Source: Epiperipatus broadwayi
Taxonomy: Eukaryota; Onychophora; Udeonychophora; Euonychophora; Peripatidae
Direction: 5' to 3'
Length of the DNA: 64,000 nucleotides
NCBI GenBank assembly: GCA_028023455.1
Contig: JAQFVV010006215.1
Span: 3,953,230 to 4,017,229 of the forward strand
Positions 48,261 to 56,649 of the stretch are shown here, piece after piece. Below the pieces are notes generated by a model. The model saw only the letters and a list, made by a program, of their open reading frames with translations, did not search any database and had not been told where the DNA came from. The position numbers and the translations under genes are program-made. Position 1 is the stretch's first letter, and each line of letters begins with the position of its first letter.

Positions 48261-48686
48261 TCAATTCAAATCCCATGAATCCCGTATTTTAATATTAGCA
48301 GCTTGTCTATTTATTAAATGTATTTTATTCTTATTTATAAAAATTGCCTCCTTAATTTTTTTATTATTATGGTTTCGCTCTTCATGAAGAATTTTCATAT
48401 TTTCAAAATCAAATTTAAATTTATATTTACATGTTTTTTCATGATCAAAGAAAACTGAAGGAGACATTAAATCACCATTATTTTTACTTTTTACATGCTT
48501 ATATAACAATTCATGCTCCCTCAATCTCTTCCCAATACTGCACCTAGATTGACCTATATATACTAGCATACAATCACAAAAAATTTGATATATGGCATTA
48601 CTTTTCTGCTTGACAGGTATGACATCCTTAGAATTATTGACTAATTTATTAATATTATTTGGAATGTAGAATGAAACATTAAACAC
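48261..48686 (-). CDS. GIY-YIG endonuclease domain of the Penelope-like element
   Basis: An intact 141-codon frame. Residues 33-35 (YQI) and 43-47 (YIGQS) form the GIY-YIG motif. Arg54 or Arg56 in IGKRLREH is the conserved catalytic Arg region, and Glu113 in IKEAIFI is the metal-binding Glu. A cysteine pair (CDC at 37-39) and the H-x3-C of FFDHEKTC fit the zinc-binding cysteines and histidine seen in PLE endonucleases. It makes the nick that primes reverse transcription in these elements. It continues from the RT frame upstream but with frameshifts between 48690 and 48820, so the protein would not be made as one chain now. Confidence 0.85.
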   Translation of the reverse strand: MFNVSFYIPNNINKLVNNSKDVIPVKQKSNAIYQIFCDCMLVYIGQSRCSIGKRLREHELLYKHVKSKNNGDLMSPSVFFDHEKTCKYKFKFDFENMKILHEERNHNNKKIKEAIFINKNKIHLINRQAANIKIRDSWDLN

Positions 48687-48819
48687 ATTCTTACATATCC
48701 TTAAAAAATTTCACTTGTGGATTTGAAATAAATGGAATAGATATCCATTGTTTACTATTAATCTTCATCTCCTTTAAACCATTATAACTTTTTTTAAATT
48801 GACATAAAGTATTTCTTAT

Positions 48820-49400
48820 TTATTCCATTTTATAACCAACATCAAGCAATTCCTTGGCAAATATTTCAATATTTTTCATTTTATTACTTTGGTAACAATA
48901 TATTTTTTCATTACGAAACAAAAAAGATCTAAAACTTGCCATCTTATGCATCATTGATACTTTTGATTTACAATTTATATATCCTCTTTTTTGCAGTGGC
49001 TTAATTATTAGTTTATAATTTAATATATTGTTATCTCTTGTAATAATTAAATCTAAATATTTAATATTTTTGTTCTGTTCTTTTTCAATAGTCCATTTCA
49101 AGCCATTCAATTTATTTAATTCCTCTACAAGAAAATTTATAGTATTAGTATTTCCACAAAACAAAAACATCATCCACATATCTTTTGTAAATTTTAATAT
49201 CTCCAAAAGTACACATATTTAAAATACTACTCTCATATGTAGATAAAACCAAATTGCAAACTTGTGCAACTACAGGCATACCCATAGGCCAACCTTTAGA
49301 CATTTTATAATATTGACCTTCAAAAGATGCAACAATGTTATTATTAAAAAATTTTAAAGGATTGTTTATAATAGTTTGTTACCATTAAAGTTATTATTTA
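48820..49400 (-). pseudogene. Penelope-like reverse transcriptase, C-terminal half, frameshifted
   Basis: Upstream on the minus strand (about 49400-49160) the frame reads YYKMSKGWPMGMPVVAQVCN (RT motif B, G-x-P-M-G-x-P), then the catalytic KRYVDDVFVLW. Just after YVDD the frame shifts by one base into 49206-48820, which continues INFLVEELNKLNG and KYLDLIITRDN, the PLE region before the thumb. Catalytic YVDD is preserved. The frameshift and 5' truncation make it a pseudogene. Confidence 0.85.
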
Positions 49401-49413
49401 TATATATATATAT

Positions 49414-49700
49414 AATTAATAAAAGAAGTTATAAATTTAGTAACTTGCTTTTAAGTTTGCATTTAAATGATTTCTAGATGGAGCTTACCAATAGCTCTAA
49501 ACAAGCTTTATTTTTATAAGTGCAGAAAGAGAAAGAATTCAAAATCTCTATCGTTAAAACCCTACCTCCAGACCAATTGATTTCGAGCTTATATGGCTCA
49601 CCTCAGTGGAGAGCTGGGTCTCTAGAAACTAGATCTAAAATACGAACTCCGAAGTCAGCACTTATAAAACACGTTTCTATCAATTATATATATATAGTAA
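49414..49700 (-). repeat. Hammerhead-bearing unit next to the PLE (putative pLTR)
   Basis: Matches the 420-bp units at 55433-56258 (AACTTGCTTTTAAG, AGATGGAGCT, AATTCAAAATCTCTAT) and carries the hammerhead at 49566-49611. It sits directly upstream of the PLE RT in the same orientation, the position of the pseudo-LTR in Penelope-like elements. Confidence 0.7.
49566..49611 (-). ncRNA. Hammerhead-like RNA, A9U subfamily
   Basis: Stem I CUCCA/UGGAG is perfect, stem II is GAGC-CAUAUAA-GCUC, GAAA is present, stem III is AUCAA/UUGGU (a zero-loop near-palindrome), and the triplet is GUC. The left core is CUGAGGU instead of CUGANGA, so A9 is U. In the sister copies stem I has U-G where this has C-G, a pair-preserving change. 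Whether this core can cleave is not known from sequence. Confidence 0.6.
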
Positions 49701-49779
49701 CCTTATGTTTGGGTTCACTGTTTATTAAGCCCTATTTAAATAGTCAATTATATAAAAATTTAAATTTTAATTGGTAATA

Positions 49780-50582
49780 ATTAGAATAATAAATATGCAG
49801 TATTAGATAGGAGTATTATATCAGTGATGGGTTATCATAATTGCCAAATTTTATTTTAAAATTAAGTAAATTTTATTAATAAATCTCCTGAGAGTGATAA
49901 AGATTTAGACTGTTCAAGATATACTAGGCACTCTGCCAGGATGTGTATGAGATTTTATATGCAGTCTGTTGGATGGACTAATTTTCAATAATATCAAAAT
50001 AATAATTTATTTATATCTTTCATTTATATGGAGAATTTTATCTTTGTTTGGTAAAGTAATTTAATTGCTCCGAAAGTAATTCTAAAACAAAAACAAATAA
50101 CACCACCACCTTATTTGTTATACAGTAGTGGGAAAGATGTGTTATTTTTAGAAGGAGAAATTATTAATAGTTTCATTTTGGAAATATTTTTATAATTGTT
50201 TTTAAATATAATCATCATTTCTTAGCTAGCTTATTTAATGTAATAAGAACTATGATTTATAATAGATTTTATTATGCATTTGTATAATGTTTTATATAAT
50301 GTAATCATCTAATTAATTATAAAAACATAATTTATTATAATTCATGAATTAATCATATATGACACCTGCTTTTCTTGTATCTAAAGTTCGTTTTATAAAC
50401 AACAATAACCAAAAGAGATTTATCATTGCAATATCTACAGATATATGCTAAATATTTATATTTTAATATGTAAACACGTCAATGTGTGATATTATAAATA
50501 TGCCATAATTTGTATATGTGGATATATAATCTATAAATAATAACAATTTTTTTGCACAAACAATAATGTTTACTGCATATAA
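49780..50582. other. No gene seen; likely 3' flank of the Spaetzle-like gene B
   Basis: AT-rich, no ORF or repeat match. Lies downstream of gene B's terminal exon. Confidence 0.45.
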
Positions 50583-50588
50583 TTTATT
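50583..50588 (-). promoter_or_regulatory. Polyadenylation signal candidate for gene B
   Basis: AATAAA on the minus strand 53 bp after the stop codon. Confidence 0.4.
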
Positions 50589-50640
50589 TGATACAATGGT
50601 TTGTAGTAAAATAAAATAATAATTAAAGCTTAATATACAT

Positions 50641-50812
50641 TTATCCAGGAACAGGGGAAGGATATGGCCTGCATTTGCAGAGACAGAATGCAGGAATTAA
50701 AAACGTATCTGTGAAAATTCCTGCTGTGGTTTCCTCATTTGACACCAAAAGACTAAATTTTCCATTTTCAGAAGAACAATTACATTGTGAAGCGCAATTC
50801 CATCGTCCTGGA
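50641..50812 (-). CDS. Terminal exon of a Spaetzle-like cystine-knot protein (gene B)
   Basis: After an acceptor (CTTTCTTTTTTTAG) the exon begins with T, completing a Ser codon with the AG left by the exon at 59243-59339. It reads PGRWNCASQCNCSSENGK, FSLLVSNEETTAGIFTDTF, LIPAFCLCKCRPYPSPVPG and a TAA stop at 50641-50643. Cysteine spacing (C-x3-C-x-C, 30 residues, C-x-C-x-C), the L-L-x-S step and G-I-F-T-D-x-F-x-x-P align with gene A's exon (19905-20067), including the intron phase. The two are therefore paralogues. The likely product is a secreted cystine-knot ligand of Spaetzle/neurotrophin type; IL-17-like was considered and fits less well. The Met codons upstream in the same frame are in the intron and are not starts. 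Confidence 0.7.
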
Positions 50813-51237
50813 CTAAAAAAAGAAAGACATATATACATCTATTATTAAGTGATTTAATAGGAACCAATTTTTATCTCTATCTAAAGGTCAATGTTATTAA
50901 GAAATGAATACCTGTCATCAGTAAGTTTGATGTTGCTTTCCATCAACTTTTAACAGAAGTTATTATAACAACTAGTATTCAAGATTCATTATTAAATATT
51001 GGGATAATATACTACACATACAGGCAGACACTCCTGCAGATATATTCTAGCCAAAAACAAATTTTTATTAAAATTCCACAATTTCATCTATTAATAAGAC
51101 CTTCTCAAGGAAAATTCATCTACATAATAAACAATATATATATAAACATTACAAGCATAAAGCTAAACTAGTCAATATATAATCAAAACTACACCAAATC
51201 CAAAATTAAATAAGACCAGCTAAAAAATAATATTAAA

Positions 51238-51281
51238 ACACAACCTAAGGTTTCACTGCTACAAGCAGACTTCTGAAGTGT
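51238..51281 (-). ncRNA. Hammerhead-like RNA, left-arm copy (core damaged)
   Basis: Mirror of the element at 51920-51963 with the same stems, but the core reads UUCAGAA (G5 changed to C), which should inactivate it. Confidence 0.5.
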
Positions 51282-51335
51282 AAAGAACTACAAAAACTAC
51301 ACAATATATATATAATATTAAAAACTACCCACAAA

Positions 51336-51587
51336 TCACTTCACTTCCCATCCACCCTTAATATTAAAAGAACTCTTAAATAAGTTAATTGCTTCAGAAT
51401 AATAAATTTTCAATAATAAAGACTCTTTAATTCTTCTTTTGATTTCATTTCTCTCAAAGAAGACAACCTTAGCTTCATTAAAATCAATAGTGTGGCCTGT
51501 ATCTTTTTCATAGACATACAAAGCAGAACTAAGATATCTATTTTTAACTCTACTTTTATGAACCTTTAATCTTTCATTTAAACTCAA
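51336..51587 (-). pseudogene. PLE GIY-YIG C-terminal fragment, left arm
   Basis: 83 codons: SLNERLKVHKSRVKNRYLSS, then ALYVYEKDTGHTIDFNEAKV, then KRRIKESLLLKIYYSEAINL. The N-E-R-L-K-x-H Arg and the R-I-K-E-S-L Glu correspond to the conserved GIY-YIG positions; the Tyr/YIG half is missing. The Met is internal to the original protein, so this is a truncated domain, not a gene start. Confidence 0.8.
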
Positions 51588-51613
51588 ACTACTCTGACAT
51601 AGGTCAGAGTAGT

Positions 51614-51865
51614 TTGAGTTTAAATGAAAGATTAAAGGTTCATAAAAGTAGAGTTAAAAATAGATATCTTAGTTCTGCTTTGTATGTCCATGAAAAAGAT
51701 ACAGGCCACACTATTGATTTTAATGAAGCTAAGGTTGTCTTCTTTGAGAGAAATGAAATCAAAAGAAGAATTAAAGAGTCTTTATTATTGAAAATTTATT
51801 ATTCTGAAGCAATTAACTTATTTAAGAGTTCTTTTAATATTAAGGGTGGATGGGAAGTAAAGTGA
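51614..51865 (+). pseudogene. PLE GIY-YIG C-terminal fragment, right arm
   Basis: Mirror copy of 51336-51587, identical except Tyr to His in ALYVHEKDTG. The reading frame in both arms is intact to the stop, which shows the duplication is young. Confidence 0.8.
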
Positions 51866-51919
51866 TTTGTGGGTAGTTTTTAATATTATATATATAGTGT
51901 GTAGTTTTTGTAGTTCTTT

Positions 51920-51963
51920 ACACTTGAGAAGTCTGCTTGTAGCAGTGAAACCTTAGGTTGTGT
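51920..51963 (+). ncRNA. Hammerhead-like RNA, U3/A8 subfamily, after a PLE stop codon
   Basis: About 55 nt after the stop: stem I ACAC/GUGU, core UUGAGAA, stem II CUGC/GCAG with a UUGUA loop, GAAA, stem III ACC(UUA)GGU, cleavage dinucleotide UU. Compared with the canonical C3-U4-G5-A6-N7-G8-A9, C3 is U and G8 is A. These two bases pair with each other in the known structure, so the change preserves that pair. Activity is untested. Confidence 0.5.
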
Positions 51964-52017
51964 TTTAATATTATTTTTTAGCTGGTCTTGTTTAATTTTG
52001 GATTTGGTGTAGTTTTG

Positions 52018-52024
<7 letters not shown>

Positions 52025-52064
<40 letters not shown>

Positions 52065-52069
52065 AAATA

Positions 52070-52110
<41 letters not shown>
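52025..52110. repeat. (AT)n microsatellite
   Basis: Two AT runs (about 52021-52060 and 52078-52109) separated by GATGAAATATATATTTT, between inner and outer PLE copies. Confidence 0.9.
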
Positions 52111-52115
<5 letters not shown>

Positions 52116-52132
52116 TGTTATCTAGTTGAATT

Positions 52133-52180
52133 CCATTTGAGAAAGTCTATTTATTAATAGAAGAAACCATGGTCATGAGA
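52133..52180 (+). ncRNA. Hammerhead-like RNA, U3/A8 subfamily, outer copy
   Basis: Core UUGAGAA, stem II UCUAUU/AAUAGA, GAAA, palindromic stem III ACCAUGGU, triplet GUC. Stem I is CAU/AUG where sister copies have CAC/GUG, a pair-preserving change. Confidence 0.5.
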
Positions 52181-52820
52181 GAATTTTAGTAAAATTTTGG
52201 TTTTTTGGTTAGTATTGTAATGATATATGATTTTTCTATTATATTTGTAGTTATATATTAGGCTATTTATATGTTCTTTTTAAAAAAAAAATAATCAAAT
52301 TTTATTTATACTTTTAAAAATACATTCAATTATTAGTATATAGATCATAAGTTGTAAATGGTATTCTTCACTTTTTTTCATAAGTTGCTTTATGACCAGC
52401 GACAGCTAGCCTGAAAAAGAATAAGCTTTATATTCGTGAATACTGATTTTAAGCTGGTATAGTTACCAATTAGGTTGTTCTGCCAAAGTAAACATCAATA
52501 GTAATTTTCTGAGAGTTCTCCGAATTGAAACAAGCTATAGATTATTACATTAGGGTAACCTATGGAATTATTTGCCATTATCATGGGAGCAACTTTTAAA
52601 CATTTTCTTTTTTGCTTTTCTCTCTCCCAATATTTTTTAGTTTTCTTAATTTAGTATTGATATACCATGTTCTGCTAACTTAAATCCCTTATAATTATAT
52701 CTTGTATTCTTATTTTATTGTCTCCAGACACAAAAAATGCAACATTAAAATGTAAACTCAATCATAATTTTTTAAATTTCCTTAACTTTTTTAATTCAAA
52801 TCAAAATTTTGATGTTTTAG

Positions 52821-53331
52821 TTAAACTTTAATTGTAACTACCTATTAAATGTGTGTGGTATATATATGTAATGTTCTGATATTTTGCGATAATATCTCCA
52901 CACTTAATTCTAACGCTTCGACAATTCTTTCCTTTACTGTAGCTAGCGCTTTCGAAGGAACGAGGTCTTCATTTTCAAAGCTGTAGACAGGTCTGATGCT
53001 GATTGTTTAACTTAAAAGATGCAAAATTATGCAAATCAGGTCTGCCATTTCTTAGAGATAGCATAAAACGTGTCTTTTTTATTCATTGAGTTAGCATCTG
53101 AATTAATGAAGTAGGTCTCCCCGACCCTTCTCTAAGAAATGCAAACCCGATTTGCATAATTTTGCATCTTTTAAGTTAAACAATCAGCATCAGAACTGTC
53201 TACAGCTTTGAAAATGAAGGTCCAGTTCCTTCGAAAGCGCTAGCTTCAATAAAGGAAATAATTGTTGAAGCATTAGAATTAAGTGTGGAGATATTATCGC
53301 AAAATATCAGAACATTAAACTTTAATTGTAA
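52821..53331. mobile_element. Foldback element with 17-bp flanking direct repeats
   Basis: Arms of about 195 bp (52870-53065 and 53130-53316) are close reverse complements, beginning AATGTTCTGATATTTTGCG and ending in its complement, with a spacer of about 65 bp. The sequence TTAAACTTTAATTGTAA occurs exactly at 52821-52837 and again at 53315-53331, like a long target-site duplication. No ORF is present. Confidence 0.78.
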
Positions 53332-53739
53332 GATTTATTTTTCTTTAATCTACTTTAATTATAAAATGAACATTTAATGATAGATGATAGAAATAGCTAA
53401 ACATGCATTCTTATATATATATAAATGCTAATTTCTGATAAAAACTAACTTTATTATTTTAGTCTATTTTATAAAATATTATTTTAGTTATTTTAAAATT
53501 TAAATCTTTAATTTTAAGAATAAAACCTATTACATTATTATTTCTAATAATTTACTCTAAAACATTAATTTTTAAAAAAAGTTACAATGCTATTTTTATT
53601 AGCCAACTCGCAATTATTGTTAACCAGTTCACCACCATGTATAAGACCATATGGGAGACCATGATATAGATGGGATATGCTCTATTTTGATATTGCACCT
53701 TGCAGTTCTAAATAGAATATTACATATCTTCTTACTTAT

Positions 53740-54625
53740 GTCATTGAAATCTGAACCTTATTCAGAGTCTATTCATATTTTCAAACGATTTACAAATTGT
53801 AATTTAAGTTCATTAGGATGATTTTGACGGATAGAAATATCAACGGCCTATAGTGACTGTTATAATAGTTTTGTCTCTGGTTTTGCATTGACCCATGCCT
53901 TACATTTTATTAATCGATGATTATTTCCAGTGTTTGCATCTATTAATATTAGAATCTTGAAATATTTATTTTATGTTTGTCAAAATCTAATCCGCTTATG
54001 CTATATCTTTATTTGAATGCTTCCATGCCCATTTCTGATTAGCATTTTTTCTCAAAGTAAGTATTCATAATATACATTTTTTTTTCTGCAAACTTCACAA
54101 ATATATGTCCTCTTTCCTTTTTATCACCATAACCAAATTTCTCCACAGCACTTTGATCTTTCGATACTTTACCAATTTTAGTATTAAAGTCTTTCCATGA
54201 CAATTTTAAAATGTTGTTTGATCTGATCAGAAGTTTTTTGTACATCCATATAAAAATCCTCTATTCCTTTATCACATTGGGAACTTATTGGACATAAACA
54301 TGAATTATCTGCACTTGTTATAGTTCATTAATTTAAATAACCAACCTTGTTATTCTGTCTGATATACCATCAATATCCACAATGTTCTAATTCTATTTTT
54401 TTATTTATTTATAATAAATCATATTGTTTGTTCTAATATTTATACTTTTGTAATAAAATACATGTCTATTTTTTAAATAAGTTATTTTTTCACCTTTTTT
54501 TCTAACTTTGCAAAATCTACTAATCTCTCATTTCATATTTGACAATTTTTTTTTCCAATTCCGGAAATATTTCTGCAGTTGTACCAAGTTAAATTAAAGA
54601 TCATCATTAAATGATAACCTGGAGC
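53740..54625 (-). mobile_element. LINE 5' fragment (endonuclease), decayed
   Basis: Minus-strand copy of the copy A/B LINE. The frame 54039-54245 reads KLSWKDFNTKIGKVSKDQSA, VEKFGYGDKKERGHIFVKFA and MYIMNTYFEKK, the central apurinic-type endonuclease region (D-F-N and G-Y-G landmarks). The right edge matches the LINE leader near 24790, and the left edge lies in the linker near 53740. Frameshifts are frequent. Confidence 0.75.
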
Positions 54626-54952
54626 ACAATCAGAAAAGTTTTAACATCTTTTACATTCTATCACATATACTTAATTTTATATGAAAAATAGAATAATTAT
54701 AAAACACATATTTAATAAACATATGGTATTAATTTCCTTACAATAATATAAACCTTACAATTACATATCCAAAAGTTAAATGATCTTACGTATTCATATA
54801 TCATTTCACTATAATTCATCACTAGATATATCTGTGGACACATTATATATATATATAATTCAAAACTGCCTGACACTATACTAGTAATAAATAAAATGCA
54901 AAACCATAAAACAATACAATACTAGATAAAAATCCAAACTTTACCAAAATCC

Positions 54953-55003
54953 TTACATGGCCATGGATTCATCTAGTAAACAAATAGACTTCTCAAGTGA
55001 AAA
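54953..55003 (-). ncRNA. Hammerhead-like RNA, left arm, damaged
   Basis: Core UUGAGAA and stem II are recognisable, but GAAAC is GAAUC and the cleavage triplet is altered. Predicted inactive. Confidence 0.4.
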
Positions 55004-55317
55004 TCAAACTAAAAAAACATATATATACAAAACAAACAAACCTTCCCATAATTCATTTCAAAAGCCAACTTCCCTTTATATCAAAAGATGTCTTCATAAG
55101 ATTGATAGCCTCAGAGTCAAGAAGTTTTATCATTAAAGTTTTCTTTACTCTTCTATTTTTTTTTTTTTTTTTATGAAAATAATTTATTAAAGAAAAGAGT
55201 AAAGGAAACTTTAATGATAAAACTTCTTGAATCCAAGCTATCAATCTTATGAAAACATCTTTTGATATAAAGAAAAGATTGTTTTTTTAAATGAATTATG
55301 GGCAGGTTTTGTTTGAT

Positions 55318-55365
55318 TTTCACTTGAGGTCTATTTGTTTAATAAATGAAACCATGGTCGTGTAA
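55318..55365 (+). ncRNA. Hammerhead-like RNA, right arm, two core bases deleted
   Basis: Stem I CAC/GUG, GAAACCAUGGUC and most of stem II are intact, but the core reads UUGAGG with A8-A9 missing. Predicted inactive. Confidence 0.4.
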
Positions 55366-55586
55366 GGATTTTGATAAAGTTTGGATTTTTATCTAGCATT
55401 GTATTGTTTTATGGTTTTGTATTGTATATATATAACAATTAATAAAACAAGACACAAATTGTGCAACTTGCTTTTAAGCTTGTGCTAAAATGTTCACTAG
55501 ATGGAGCTTCCAACTAGCTCCAAAACAAGCATAATTATAAGTGCCAACAGAGAAAGAATTCAAAATCTCTATAGAAAAATCCTCAT

Positions 55587-55630
55587 CTCCAGACCAATTG
55601 ATTTCAAGTTTATGGCTCACCTCAGTGAAG
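55587..55630 (-). ncRNA. Hammerhead-like RNA, A9U subfamily, dimer unit 1
   Basis: Stem I CUUCA/UGGAG, core CUGAGGU, shortened stem II (GAG/CUU), GAAA, stem III AUCAA/UUGGU, GUC. Same A9U core change as its sisters. Confidence 0.55.
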
Positions 55631-55996
55631 TGTTAGGATTTCAGACACTAGATCTAAAACTCCAACTCAATTGTCATCACTTATTTAATATGTTACTATC
55701 AGTTTGAAAACCTGAATTTTTCAGACACGTAAATGTCTTCAAATCCAGCCTTACAAACCAGACAGCTATATGGGTCTGAACTCAGTTCAGTTTCACCATA
55801 TATTAAAAGCTAAAGCAATATAACATTGCAAAAGCCTTCAAGGGTACACTTATAACAATTAATAAAACAAGACACAATTGTGCAACTTGCTTTTAAGATT
55901 GTACTAAAATGTTCAGTTACCACTAGCTCCAAAACAAGCTTTAATTATAAGTGCCAACAGAGAAAGAATTCAAAATCTCTATCGGAAAACCCTCAT

Positions 55997-56040
55997 CTCC
56001 ATACTAATTGGTTTCGAGCTTATGGCTCACCTCAGTGAAG
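55997..56040 (-). ncRNA. Hammerhead-like RNA, A9U subfamily, dimer unit 2
   Basis: Stem I CUUCA/UGGAG, core CUGAGGU, stem II GAGC-CAUAA-GCUC, GAAACC, stem III with AAUU centre, cleavage triplet GUA (allowed by the UH rule). Confidence 0.55.
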
Positions 56041-56258
56041 AGTTAGGATTTCAGACACTAGATCTAAAAAAAACTCCAACTCAGCTGTCAGTACTTACTT
56101 AATATGTTACTATCAGTTTGAAAACCTGAATTTTTCAGACAAGTAAATGTCATCAAATGTCTTCAAATCCAGTCTTACAAACCAGACAGCTATATGGTCT
56201 GAACTCAGTTCAGTTTCACCATATATTAATAGCTAAGGGAGTATAACATCACAAAAGC

Positions 56259-56620
56259 AAGTTGCACAATTTGTGTCTTGTTTTATTAATTGTTATAAGT
56301 GTACCCTTGAAGGCTTTTGTGATGTTATATTGCTTTAGCTATTAATATATAATGAAACTGAACTGAGTTCAGATCCATATAGCTATCTGGTTTGTAAGGC
56401 TGGATTTGAAGACATTTACATGTCTGAAAAATTCAGTTTTTCAAACTGATAGTAACATATTACATAAGTGCTGATGCTAAGTTGGGGTTTTAGATCTAGT
56501 TTCTGAAATCCTAACTCTTCACTGAGGTGAGTGAGCCACAAGCTTGTCTGGAGATGAGGATTTTCTGAAAGAGATTTTGAATTCTTTCTCTGTTGGCACT
56601 TATAATTAAAGCTTGTTTCT
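56259..56620 (+). repeat. Inverted third copy of the 420-bp unit
   Basis: Begins GCAAGTTGCACAATTTGTGT and proceeds as the reverse complement of the neighbouring dimer to about 56620. Its ribozyme (about 56517-56554) has a 4-nt insertion in the core and has lost GAAA, so it is dead. The ORF at 56416-56649 is incidental. Confidence 0.7.
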
Positions 56621-56649
56621 ATACCTTCATATGATGTTTCAAAAATCAA

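Larger units (their letters stand above)
48100..49400 (-). mobile_element. Penelope-like element: RT C-terminal half, GIY-YIG endonuclease, 3' UTR
   Basis: On the minus strand, the order RT then GIY-YIG endonuclease is diagnostic for Penelope-like elements. It is 5'-truncated in RT near 49400 and abuts a hammerhead-bearing unit (49414-49700) in the same orientation. The 3' UTR continues to about 48100 and is shared with the fragment at 6515-6840. Confidence 0.88.
51040..52260. mobile_element. Nested head-to-head copies of a second PLE family's 3' end
   Basis: The centre is a near-perfect palindrome (arms 51175-51598 and 51603-52026, spacer ATAG) of about 424 bp per arm with roughly half a dozen mismatches. 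Each arm has the last 83 codons of a PLE GIY-YIG domain followed by a 3' UTR. Outside it, 51040-51140 (-) and 52120-52260 (+) are further, more diverged copies of the same 3' UTR in the same inverted arrangement. Inverted, 5'-truncated partners are typical of Penelope-like insertions. Confidence 0.82.
54945..55405. mobile_element. Second inverted pair of PLE 3' ends
   Basis: The left arm (about 54945-55165, minus) encodes RRVKKTLMIKLLDSEAINLM then KTSFDIKGSW and a stop (55053-55244). The right arm (about 55185-55405, plus) encodes the same region with differences. They meet across a T18 run and a short spacer. This is the same family as at 51040-52260 but older. Each arm carries a hammerhead-like sequence. 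Confidence 0.78.
55433..56258 (-). repeat. Tandem dimer of a 420-bp hammerhead unit
   Basis: TATAACAATTAATAAAAC begins at 55431 and again at 55851, so two monomers of 420 bp stand head to tail. Each contains GAATTCAAAATCTCTAT, a minus-strand hammerhead-like RNA, and CAGTTTCACCATATATTA. No ORF. Length, tandem order and single ribozyme per unit match small animal retrozymes or PLE pseudo-LTRs. Confidence 0.75.
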
